From Cliona cf. orientalis (lineage: Eukaryota > Porifera > Demospongiae > Clionaida > Clionaidae), in assembly GCA_963930775.1 (NCBI GenBank), contig OZ005699.1, forward strand, positions 4,919,501 to 4,983,500: a stretch of DNA of 64,000 bases, in the 5' to 3' direction. This document shows positions 12,006 through 21,331 of this stretch, in pieces. Numbering within the stretch: position 1 is the stretch's first letter; every line of letters begins with the position of its first letter. The notes below the pieces were generated by a model. That model searched no databases. It was not told the origin of the DNA and saw only the letters and a list, made by a program, of their open reading frames with translations. The position numbers and the translations under genes are program-made.

Positions 12006-12032
<27 letters not shown>
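12006..12032. repeat. (TA)n microsatellite
   Basis: Uninterrupted run of TA units next to a TTCCTTCCCTGAGGGGTACAAGGGAA palindrome. Confidence 0.85.
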
Positions 12033-12036
<4 letters not shown>

Positions 12037-12559
12037 CAAGGAGTGAGCGAGTGAAGCGAGCTCACTCCTTTATCCCTGTGTGCATGTGTGGTCGACGACC
12101 TTTACCTACATATTTGTGTACATGCGCAGATAGCAAGCTAGCGCACGTGTACATCCTACCTAATCATGTGACTTTTGTCAATCACCTAGCTAAAGAATTT
12201 GTTACTTGTCTTGTAGCTTCGCTCGCAAGGGGTCCCAAGAGAAGACGCTTAGAATAGAATCGCCTCCCTCTGGAAAGCACCCATGGGCAACATCGACTCC
12301 AGAATGTCACCCTTTCGCATTTTCCAGGCCGTCATATGTAAGGTAAGTGTACAGTTCAGTATAATTCTGCCCTGCCGTTTTTTTAAGCAGCTCACTTTAG
12401 TGGCTGCTGGGGCCATAGCCAGCCGTGTCAGTGGGCTCTCTGTTATAGTGTCCCAAGTCCAATGATGCCGAGAAAGAACATTTTTTAGCTCGGGTCGAAT
12501 TGCTTCCGGTCACCTCCCGCTCGTACACACACACAGACAACTATAATCTTAGTATAATG

Positions 12560-13010
12560 ATAAATGATCCATATGTTCCTCCTTGTGGCTATTATTTTGA
12601 CCAATCAGAACCACTGTTTTAATTCACACAAGTAGTCACATCATTATACCTAATACATTTGTGTGCGCACCAGCACTAGTACGTACTACATAGCTATGGC
12701 ACCGTACACTGTGTGCATGCAATACTGGCAGTATAGACATTCATACGGAAACTCATGCGCACTAATTGACACTAATCAGGATCAAACCATTAGCTGTCGC
12801 TCGATCTGGCACAGTTCTGCCACGTGGCAAGTTCACCAGTGAAGAAGCTGTTAGCTAATTGCTAGCCAGTTTGTTATAGTCTAGTTAGCATAATTCTAGT
12901 AGCCATTGCCTGAGTATGTTGGGAAACAGTGAAACTGTTTCTAATATTTGTTTTCGAAGCTACCTGATTGTTTTTTATTCACAGAATGCTGAAGCACTGG
13001 TTTATTCAAC
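12560..13010 (+). repeat. Family E copy 2
   Basis: Diverged copy of 8158-8560, sharing TTTTGACCAATCAGAACCAC, AATTGACACTAATCAGGAT and GCTGAAGCACTGGTTTATTCAAC. It carries an internal insertion near 12655-12755 relative to copy 1. Confidence 0.65.
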
Positions 13011-13384
13011 TAGCCAACACAGGCGCCATAGTTCACTCAAGCCATCCATCATCAATTGTTTAATTCTTTGCTGATTTGTGTATACTTGACACTTACTATG
13101 GATGACTAGGTGCACGTGCCGCACTACTAACCAATCAGCTGACGTAATCCCGCGGATAAATAAAGCTAATCTTGCTCTATATATATCATGCATGCTGCAG
13201 TGCTTACCATGCTACCACGACCGATCTGAAGTTTGCCGGGAAGCTCTACGGCACTGTCGAGTTCATCTCCTGTGACTGAAGCATCGAAACGTGTCGAAGT
13301 TCAGCCAGCAGTACTTGTCGGAGAAAGTAGCACTCAGCTTTTAATGTATTCGGTGTCAGATACTCTACATACTTACCGATTTTG

Positions 13385-14155
13385 AAGTTTCAGAAAGGCT
13401 CACAAAAAGTGAATAATTTGAAGTCAATAAATCTTAAGACTTTTGACTTTCATATTTGTGATCTGCGCCAGAATACCTATCAAGCCCCAAAATATCAATC
13501 AGATATACACCTGAACCGGCTAGTAAAAAAGTATATTTTATCAATCTTTTTTTGTCATTTCCTTGAGACTGGCTCCATCCCCACCTTAATTACCTTGCGT
13601 GCGTGCATGCGCATCAAGGGATAAAGCAATCAGTTTGTCTGTTATCTGTTGTCTGTTGTCTATCAGCAACAAAATCAGCAAATTTCAACATTTAAGAGAC
13701 TTTATGGTCAATTAGTGAGATAAAATGGTCTAAGACAGTGATTAAACATCTTTTTAACCCTAGGCAATCGCCAGGGAAGGTACAAATCGTACAAATAAGT
13801 TCAGTATGCCTATTTGACACGCCTACTTAATTAGCTAAAGAGTCTACTGCACATGCTCGAGCTTCTGTGCTAGGTAATGGTCACCACAACAACATGCATG
13901 TCTGCTCATGTGCATAAGATGGTAAGTAATCACAGGCCCTACAAGATGCAAAATGCTGCACACGGGGTATGTGCTCCACAGAGCTCTAGTTTCAGTATCC
14001 ATTTTGTAGCGTGCAGTGCAACTAGTAGCTCGCTAGTTTGTGTTATCATGGCAGAATATTATAATTTAACAAATCGTGGATTTACACAGTGAACATTACA
14101 ATTGAATGTCATTTGTCGTATAATACATATTGCCATGGTGAAGTCATATGACTGA
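13385..14155 (+). repeat. Family A copy with an internal insertion
   Basis: TTTCATATTTGTGATCTGC, ACACCTGAACCGGCTAG and AATCTTTTTTTGTCATTTCC match family A as read from 7638-8097. The other half resumes at about 13985 (TCCATTTTGTAGCGTGCAGTGC) and ends CCATGGTGAAGTCATATGAC. About 350 bp of unrelated sequence separates the halves. Confidence 0.6.
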
Positions 14156-14309
14156 TGTTAATGATGTGCACGGACACAGCCAGGACCGTGAGCGCTCATG
14201 GAAACGCAGTGAACTGTCGATAATGGTGACTACTACCAGGAGTACATTACAATGTACTCCTGCTACTACCATTAGTAAAGTTTCTGGCCTCTAGAAGTTG
14301 ATCCCTACA

Positions 14310-14610
14310 CAGAAGTTATTCATTGCTACTTCAGTGTGCACAAAGACCCCATTTTTCCATACATTCTCTTACCCACACAGGATGTTAGTGTTTTCTTTGT
14401 GCCATGACTGTATTATGTCATGTGTCAGCGAAAAGCATGTGTGTTAATTTTATGATGTTTGCGGGCGCATCATATTCAGCATGTACTCTACTACTGTGTG
14501 TTTATATTTGTCAACCCTAATATCTGCATATGGGGTGGGACCGCCAAAGGTCATCGGGCTAACAGAAGGTCATGGAGGTGACATTTTTAATGTTTATTAT
14601 ATTGAACTAC
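14310..14610 (+). repeat. Family G copy 1
   Basis: CCCATTTTTCCATACATTCTCTTA and the GGTGGGACCGCCAAAGGTCATCGGGC block recur in diverged form at about 49625-49990. Confidence 0.45.
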
Positions 14611-15147
14611 TAGTGGTAATGTCTTCAACTGCCAATTAGCTCTTGAAGGATTCAAGGATTTCTTTCCCCATGCACTAAAATTCCAAAAACTTTAATCTTC
14701 AAAAGTGGTGTTGCAGATTCAGGTATATCTCCAAAACTACAGAAAAATAGAAGACAGGGAATGATTAAATTACGACTGAAGTAGTGAAAGTATGAATGCC
14801 TAGCCTCGGTATAGACTAATTAAGTCTCTTTCCCAGTCAGGCTACAACGTGCTGGACATAGTGAATATTTTTAGTTTTACACCTCATACAATTCTGATCT
14901 GGAGAGCGGCAGTCTCACTTGAACAATAAATGCTGAAGATTCGAAGGTACTGCACCCACTGACTCATACTCTTTACATTAGCGGAACACTAACATACTGA
15001 ATCACAAATGCCTGTTTCCCCGAACCGAAAATATTTGAAATTGTAGTTATATTGACAATGAATAGGCAGGTCACTGTGGTAGTGAGACTAGTCAGCAAGG
15101 TGGCATTAATGAAAATTAGTGACAATCATGGATTGCCTGGAGGGCAA

Positions 15148-15395
15148 TAAAAAAGAACAGTAACCAGCATAAAAAGGATCAATAGGGATGACAGTACCAA
15201 AAAGTACAGAGTTAAGATCAAACTATAGCGACACTTTCATACTAAATCGGAGGTGTATGATATTATCGAAAAAAGCAAGTGCAGGGATGTATAGTGGATA
15301 TGATAAATTATCCATGCAATACTTTTTTGTTTATTTTTTGCACTGCCATCCCTACGTTATCCTTCAGTTTCATTCAAGTGCTTGTTATAAGTTCA
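15148..15395. mobile_element. FB1 fold-back, diverged short copy
   Basis: Left arm CAATAAAAAAGAACAGTAAC with GGATGACAGTACCAAAAAGTAC. Right arm GCACTGCCATCCCTACGTTATCC with AAGCAAGTGCAGGGATGTAT. The arms are inverted but more diverged than at 4730-5112. Confidence 0.65.
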
Positions 15396-15399
15396 ATGA

Positions 15400-16427
15400 A
15401 AAGTTACAGCAAAGAAGGTCGATGGCATGGGTAGCCCAAACACCCCCTCTATAAGATGCTGTTGCAGTCCTTCGCTCATAGAGATTTTGCTGACTCAGCC
15501 CGTGTTAAATCATTTGCACTGCCCATTACGTACATGTACACGGATACGTTGCAATTCAAGTGCATAGCCTCAGACGTAGTTGTCAACCACCCCGAAACGT
15601 CCAGAATACTCCTGGAATTTGGCTATGTCCCAGTTGTGTCCCGGATTACCCAATGGGTAAGTGCCCATGCATATGGGTGTTTAAACATAAGTCACTATTT
15701 TGGGTTGCGTGGGTGCTTACCCGGGATCAAAATTCCATACATTTGTATAGAAGTTGCTAGAGTGGCCCCTTGAAATGCAGTACATGGACAGTTACCTGGG
15801 CGTCAATTCTTGCTGTACCAAGAACTACTGGTGTATTTTTTGTCAAGAAAAGCTGACCATGATCATCAAGAGCTGCAAAAATAGCCCTAAACAAAGCGTC
15901 TCAGTCTAAACTTTCAATGTGCGTACATATATCTCAATGGAGTTTTTAATGTCTAAACCTTGATATCACATAGCCTCGAGTTATCCTCATGCAGTACCCT
16001 CTTAGATTTTCAGCTTTTAATGTTACTCTCGCTTTTTGCATGCAACATTAAAAGCTGGCCTGGGAAGTGTAAAGTATCACCTATAGCTATGTCATAGGCC
16101 TCACCTACACTTAGCCATTAAATATGATTATCATAATTAATTCAGAGAACTGTTAATTTTGATGAAATCTCATGCTTATTTCCTGTGCTGGAGCCTGAAA
16201 CAATCAAGAGGCACCCACATAGGACTGAATACTCACATAGAAAGTGACAAGTGGCAAAGTTACTATAGTGCAGCTATGTAATAATATAGCCTGAATACCG
16301 GAGAATAACTTCACACTTTCAAATTAATTTCGCTGTCCAAGACCTACACTATGAATCAAAAGTGTGTATAGTACAAGTATGCATATATCCTGATCAGCCT
16401 TGTATCCTAGGCAACAGCCATGGTATA
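15400..16427. other. No gene recognised
   Basis: Left flank of the transposon. A frame at 15456-15773 has no recognisable domain and overlaps a palindrome (TTACCCAATGGGTAAGTGCC). A minus-strand stretch near 15800-15900 looks faintly exon-like (it ends in a GTAACT donor) but could not be linked to anything. Confidence 0.4.
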
Positions 16428-16633
16428 AAGGGAGGGTTGCATGAAAAAATATTTTTTTTTATTTTTTTGGCTAAATAGGCTCCTTATATGTATATAATAA
16501 CATCCAGAATATTAAAAATGTTGTGTATGTCGTGATCTCTGAAATACTAGCACTTCTATTATGCGCTCTGCATGCTGCATCCGCTCGTGGTCGAATGTAG
16601 GTGTGGCTACGCGTGACGTCACTGAAGGAACCT
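16428..16633 (+). repeat. Left terminal inverted repeat
   Basis: Matches the reverse complement of 21124-21328 nearly base for base, from AAGGGAGGGTTGCATGAAAA to CACTGAAGGAACCT. Shared internal blocks include CCAGAATATTAAAAATGTTG, TCTGAAATACTAGCACTTCT and GAATGTAGGTGTGGCTACGC. Such a long repeat must contain the promoter of the gene starting at 16677, because the transcript can begin only about 40 bp beyond it. Confidence 0.93.
16614..16621. promoter_or_regulatory. TGACGTCA (CRE-type) site in the left repeat
   Basis: A perfect palindromic TGACGTCA, the consensus for CREB/ATF factors, 56 bp before the ATG of the P2RX7_C gene. The identical site stands in the right repeat before the transposase ATG. 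Function is inferred from position and conservation only. Confidence 0.5.
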
Positions 16634-16676
16634 CGCGTACCCGAATACTAGAGCAGTAGCCAAGTCTAGTCGATCA

Positions 16677-17482
16677 ATGGAAGAAGAGAGGGACGACTCT
16701 AGTGATCGCCGACTTTCCGACAGTCAAGACGGATCATCTGTTGATTCAAATGGTAGCCAATCGTCTGACAACCAGAGCGATCTCAGTCTTTCCTATTCTT
16801 CCTCGCCTTTTGAGGGTCACGGTGACGAGACCGATGAAGAGGAGGTTGAAGGGACTATTGAACCATACCTGTACGAACCATCTGCAAGCTCTAGTGGCGA
16901 GTCAGTTGATAGTGATGACTCTGAAGACCTTAGCCGTCTTAATAATACTGATTGGTGAGTGAATATCCATTGTTCAGTGGTGCAGTAAGGCTGGCAATCT
17001 TGTTATGAATTATTGTTTGGGGGTTTGCTTAGGTGTGAATGTGGAAACTGTCAGGTAATGCCTACTGCAAGGGAGTGTGTATGCTGTTGTGAGATGGATC
17101 AAGTCAACGAAAAGAAGCAAGAGACCTGGAGTGGTAGCGAAGTGGCATGCATAGTTGATCATGAAGGCTTCGAGTCGGTCTGCTTGAATGTGTGGGTGCT
17201 GCAGGCTGCCTACTTTGCGTACAGATATCACTATGGTGAAGTGGGAGGTCTAACACACGAGTGAGTGATCCTGTAGGTTTGTGACATTCTTAAGTTATCA
17301 AAAGCTTCTGTCTATGAAGGAGATACAGATTTGTTGCATATCGTCAGCTGACAGGGTGGTGTTGGGGGTGGCTTGGGAGGAAAATGAGAGTGATTCTCCC
17401 AAGTTGTGCAGTGACAAAAATTAGGAGTACTTTCCCCTCCGCTGCTTACACAGGATTTAAGTATCCAAATACTAGTACTTAA
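16677..17482 (+). CDS. P2RX7_C-domain protein, transposon partner gene (3 exons, 222 aa)
   Basis: Exons 16677-16954, 17033-17260 and 17320-17482 have GT-AG introns and join in frame. Residues 1-92 are an acidic, serine-rich leader with many Asp/Glu/Ser runs. Residues 93-222 match the cytoplasmic C-terminal domain of the P2X7 receptor (Pfam P2RX7_C). The cysteine cluster shows WCECGNC (93-99) and ECVCCCE (107-113), followed by an aromatic and Trp-rich middle (YRQLTGWCWGWLG), LPSCAV and the end YTGFKYP (212-218), close to the YSGFKSP end of vertebrate P2RX7. There are no membrane segments, so it is not an ion channel. In P2RX7 this domain binds zinc and guanine nucleotide; whether this protein does is unknown. 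It lies inside the transposon, head-in from the left repeat, and its stop is 75 bp from the transposase stop. A role in transposition, such as accessory DNA or zinc binding, is only a hypothesis. Confidence 0.88.
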
Positions 17483-17557
17483 GTATTGTTATTATTGTGA
17501 AAATGAAACCCATACAACCATTGCTAACATGTAGTTATTGCATTGTGTGTACCAAGT
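17483..17557. other. 75-bp gap between convergent stop codons
   Basis: The plus-strand stop TAA (17480-17482) and the minus-strand stop (17558-17560) are separated by only 75 bp. No canonical AATAAA is visible on either strand here, so the two 3' ends probably overlap. Confidence 0.7.
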
Positions 17558-18240
17558 TCATGAAATACCAAATCGTGATCTGTGTTGTTTTATAGCCGTA
17601 TCTTTTTCTGGCCTTTCATACTGGCTACACAGTGGCTGTGGAACCTCAGAAGGTGTTGCTACATTCCCATCTTTAAATCGCTTGATAGTTTCTTCAATGA
17701 GTTCATCCAAGTAACCTACGTATATAATATTATTGCATGACAGCTACATTACACCATGCTGGTTGTGTGCATTACATACTGACTAATAGTTCTTACCGTA
17801 TGTGGGGTCCTTAGTGACCTTCTTTACTATGTAGCCACCCTTTTTATATTTTGGGAATACAATACCATATCTGAGTTCTCCAGCCTTGGTGACAGCTTGA
17901 TCGCGATGTGCATTTTCATTAAAGTGTAATGCAGCTAGCTGTATTCTGACGAAATACCACATATAAAAATTAATATTATGTAGATATGTAATGTACCGGC
18001 ATTCCATCCCTAAATATGAGAATGCAGTCAATTTGGGGGCGAAGTGATTGACAACACATGTGGTATCACTCCAGTGAAGATGTCTGATGAGAGGGACACA
18101 GTCTAGCGATATCTTTAGTCAGATTCACATTTGTCAATAGTGGAGTAAGCTTTTTACTAGATTTTGTGTCTGCATAGAGAGAGGAAGCCATGACATTGTC
18201 AATTGTAACCATAATACGGTTGTTATACCTATATACGTAC

Positions 18241-18872
18241 GTTTTTTTAGCCATTTCTTATTCTTGTCTCTTCCTTGTAATTTCCCATGCAAGCACTTGG
18301 GAAAATCTTTACTGTGTCCGCGGTGCACATTGTGAAGGTGATTGTCAAGGGATAACCACTTGGCTTTGATGATCGTCTCATTACCGTCGGGAGTCGAGGC
18401 CACACACCAGTAGAGATGGTTTATGATACATTTTCCCCACTTTCCTACCACCTCACAGCCTTTCTGTTTTGCCAGAGCTTGAACCTTCTTGCGCAAACCT
18501 TATGATACCCAATGACATGTAAACATGCATGATGCATGTATTTTAAATTAGGTGCTGAATCAATTATAGCTGTTACGTACTGTAACAGATTCAATTCCCA
18601 CATACATGTCATACACTATGAACAGGGCATGCAATGCATACTACCCCAGCCATACATCTGTATATTATAATATTATATCCCTTACCTTTCGCGACGTGCC
18701 AAACGTCATAAAAATGTTGAATGTTAGGGTGGGTTTCTCGTAGCCACTTATTGATCAGTTTGTGCCGGTCAGTGACGATTATTTCAATAGCTACCTTTTG
18801 CTGTTTCAGGTACTTCATCACACGACATAGTCCCTCTTTCTCCATGTGATAGCTTCCTCCTACTTCATTGCT
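18241..18872 (-). CDS. Transposase exons 5-6: second Asp and D-x-W-H region
   Basis: Exons 18872-18686 and 18498-18241. They encode IIVTDRHKLINKW, HFYDVWHVAKG, then a region with NHLYWCVASTPDGN and NVHRGHSKDFP typical of the insertion domain of this transposase family. Both are open and in phase. Confidence 0.87.
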
Positions 18873-18877
18873 CTATA

Positions 18878-19540
18878 TATAACAAGTATGTTTAATGTCA
18901 CAATCATGGGATAATGTGGCCAGCATCCACGATCATCTATTAACAGTACATGCTCACAAAAAATAGAGACATAGTTCATGCACAAACAGTATCCTGCCTG
19001 GGCAAGATTGTCCATTAGTACCGTGCGCATGCGCAGATGGAAGCGGTTGCAGAGGCCACACCCCTTGGCAAAGCAAGCAAGTGTGCTATGGCAACGTTCT
19101 CGCTCTGCTCGAACGTTGCTACCGGACTACTGACAGGTATGAACAGACCTCGCCTCTCGCTTCGCTCGAGGCTCGGTGGCTAGCGCCAGCGCCTGCTTAG
19201 CAGGCCTTTCGAAACGCGCGGCGCTTTCGCGCCGATCGTTCGCCCGACAATGCGTCTCTAGCTGTAGCTATGGCCCGAGGCATTAAGGCCACTCTAGATC
19301 TTCTTTGTGCACACGGCCCTACAGTTCTGACCAATCCTGAGCCTTGTAGTGTTGCTCATTCATAGCAACCGGGCGCATCCAAGACTCGTATCCATGCCCT
19401 CATGTAATGACACGGACTATATAAGAAAAATGACCGTCTGAAAAATATTTTTCGTTGTATATAGTATAATAATTGTGAGGGTGTTAATTGAATTATAAAA
19501 ACATGATCTCCATGGCAATCACATAATAGGTAATGATATC
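18878..19540. repeat. Repeat within the transposase intron, second copy at 49135-49610
   Basis: Most of the intron between exons 4 and 5 matches 49135-49610: AACAAGTATGTTTAATGTCACAATC, GCGCATGCGCAGATG, the TCGCCTCTCGCTTCGCTCGAG block and CACGGACTATATAAGAAAAATG. It either inserted into the intron after the transposon arrived or is a family the element carries. A minor TATATAAG box is present. Confidence 0.65.
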
Positions 19541-19569
19541 CTATAGTGAACAAGAAAGTGCTTACACAC

Positions 19570-20116
19570 CTGAACTAGCTTAAAATCAATGACTTTGTTG
19601 CATATTAACTCCACCAAAGTGTAGCAACCATATTTGGCACTGTGCCCTGGACTATCTGCACGCCCGTCACCTGCAACCACCAATGACTTATTCTCATGCT
19701 TAAACCCACTAAGTAGTGCCTGTTGATATTTTTTCCATACGCTGTTGATGGCAGGCCACATGAAATCACTTTGATGACGAAAGAAGGCTGATCGGCTTAT
19801 GGTGGCACATTTCAAAACTTGAAACAGTCTGAGAGCCTTAGATGGAAGGGAACCAGTGTAGAGTATTGCGGATGACAGAAGAACATTTCCAGCCGGTCTA
19901 CTACCAACGAAAGGTTGGCTTTCCCATACACGCTTTTTCCCACAATCGTTACATGATTGTATTACTCTCAAAAAAGTTCCATTTACCACCTTCTTAATTT
20001 GCGTGCTCAAATATCCACAATAGGAACACACTTTAAAAAGAAGTAGAAGGGCTGACTCAAACACAATATATGTTTGTTGTGGTACACGTGCAAGTGAAGT
20101 ATCAGTAGCATCAGAC
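19570..20116 (-). CDS. Transposase exon 4: zinc ribbon and first catalytic Asp
   Basis: The longest exon (182 codons). It holds paired CxxC motifs (CSYCG, CNDCG), the conserved VWESQPF and AGNVLLS stretches, and DGRADSPGHSAKYG, where the first Asp of the DDE core is expected. Open throughout, with a clean GTGTGT donor at 19569. Confidence 0.88.
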
Positions 20117-20674
20117 CTGCCAGTATAGCATAATAATTATTATAGCATCAAGTAATGTGTAAATTTTCACCTACATAGTGCTTTCTTGAGATAGGTGTAA
20201 ACTCTGGTCCGTATGAGTATCTAGCTCTGACTCAGATGACTCGGCAAGATAATGTGGGGGAGTAGACATAGCAACTGGAGGCACTTCACACTGAACACTA
20301 GGAAGCATAGGAGGTAGCGAGCACTGCACACCAACATCTCGAGTACATACTTGCGAGCCCACTTGTACTTCTAATAATAATGATTTACCATCTCAGTGTG
20401 TATGTATGTATACAGTATGGATTATGGAATACCTTGAGAGTGTGACTTCGGCTTTATTTGAGTCCGGATATTCCTTCTGCATGGGCTGGCTTGGATACCT
20501 ATGCTCAGCTGTGATTATTCTATGGGTGTACTAGTGCTTGGAGTCAGAGTTTCAATATCAGCAGCCTCCTCAGGGTGGTTAGAATCAAGCAATTCATCAA
20601 CAATCTATGATAATAATACTGTTAGTTTTTGCCTATAGCTATCCTATGACAATACTAAAGTAGCTACTGCTTAC

Positions 20675-21070
20675 CCTTATCCTTTCTCGTTTTTCAGCGG
20701 CTCCTCGTGCACGTTTACTGGAGGTAGCAGCCAGAGGATCGGCGGACCTTTTCCGCGGTACTCGCTGATCCTCAGACCCTGAACCTACTGAAGACTGCCT
20801 CTTAAAAATTGTGGGCACAGCGTCTGGTTTAAGCCTTCTTTTTTTAGAAATGCCAAACGTCGCTGCTATGGCAGAATCGACTTCAAAGGAATCCTCACTG
20901 AAGTGCTCACTACAAAGAACAGAGTGCTTGGTTGGTGTCCATTGGGCACGAGTCCTCCTGACTTGTTTCACCCACTTTTCTCTGAGTTTTGGATCGGCAG
21001 GAAACTTGTGTAGACTTATACGTTCACTAGGAGTGCTGGAACAGCCAGCTGCAGCGCAGCGATTCACCAT
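20675..21070 (-). CDS. Transposase exon 1: THAP domain
   Basis: Starts MVNRCAAAGCSS and has the full THAP C2CH signature: Cys5, Cys10, Cys53, His56 (CSEHF), with Trp33 and the closing AVPTIF at 84-89. THAP domains bind specific DNA, here presumably the terminal repeats. The ATG is 54 bp inside the right repeat. A basic tail (KKRR, RKRS, KRAR) could be a nuclear signal. The exon ends in frame at a GTAAGC donor (20674-20669). Confidence 0.92.
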
Positions 21071-21123
21071 ACTGTACGACCTCGTGCCAGAGAGCTAGTG
21101 CAAGCGCCAATATCGCTGCAGGC

Positions 21124-21328
21124 AGGTTCCTTCAGTGACGTCACGCGTAGCCACACCTACATTCGACCACGAGAGGATGCAGCATGCACAGTACATAATA
21201 GAAGTGCTAGTATTTCAGAGATCACGACATACACAACATTTTTAATATTCTGGATGTTATTATTCACATATAAGGAGCCCATTTAGCAAAAAAAAGTAAA
21301 AAATGATTTTTTCATGCAACCCTCCCTT
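21124..21328 (-). repeat. Right terminal inverted repeat
   Basis: Inverted copy of 16428-16633 ending CATGCAACCCTCCCTT, then the flank TAAGGTTACGG. It supplies the transposase promoter region and differs from the left repeat at only a few positions outside A/T runs, which suggests a fairly recent insertion. Confidence 0.93.
21136..21143. promoter_or_regulatory. TGACGTCA (CRE-type) site in the right repeat
   Basis: Same perfect palindrome as at 16614-16621, 65 bp before the transposase ATG. Confidence 0.5.
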
Positions 21329-21331
21329 TAA

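Larger units (their letters stand above)
17558..21070 (-). pseudogene. THAP-domain DDE transposase (9 exons, about 744 codons, two lesions)
   Basis: Exons in transcript order: 21070-20675, 20604-20433, 20370-20175, 20116-19570, 18872-18686, 18498-18241, 18169-17997, 17945-17797, 17715-17558. All introns are GT-AG and phases agree except for one base. Order: THAP zinc finger (about 1-89), low-complexity linker, zinc ribbon (CSYCG and CNDCG), then an RNase H-like core. The core shows DGRADSPGH (first Asp about 405), VTDRH (second Asp about 472), the D-x-W-H motif DVWHVAKG (about 493) and QTSSLE (candidate Glu about 619). The family is seen as multicopy uncharacterised proteins in invertebrates and fish. 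Lesions: an in-frame TAA in exon 2 (20515-20517) and a +1 shift right after SSLE in exon 7, which gives TGA at 18066-18068. A weak donor at 20531 would splice out the first stop in phase; the second has no such escape. Active ancestors would cut and paste the element. Confidence 0.87.
16428..21328. mobile_element. Two-gene DNA transposon with long terminal inverted repeats
   Basis: A 4.9-kb element bounded by inverted repeats of about 205 bp that start AAGGGAGGGTTGCATG. Inside, a P2RX7_C-domain gene (plus strand, 16677-17482) and a THAP-DDE transposase gene (minus strand, 17558-21070) begin 44-54 bp inside the repeats and converge. The right end abuts TTAA (21328-21331), the left ATAA (16425-16428). 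This fits a TTAA target with one later change, though a plain TA duplication cannot be excluded. THAP domain plus TTAA point to a Kolobok-like superfamily; that assignment is inference. The transposase carries two lesions, so this copy is probably not autonomous, while the partner gene is intact. Confidence 0.88.

Noticed and set aside
12283..12465. ATG frame followed by a GTAAGT donor-like site
   Set aside because: No continuation exon with matching phase and no recognisable motif; surrounded by repeats.
15456..15773. 105-codon plus-strand frame
   Set aside because: Contains a palindromic TTACCCAATGGGTAAGTGCC tract and no family signature.
16677..17482. A true P2X receptor gene
   Set aside because: No transmembrane helices, no extracellular cysteine-rich channel domain, only 222 residues, and the gene lies within transposon ends.
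20515..20517. Stop in exon 2 as the real end of a short THAP protein
   Set aside because: The frame stays open beyond it to a good GTATTC donor and joins in phase to exons that match the transposase family, so a nonsense mutation is the simpler reading.
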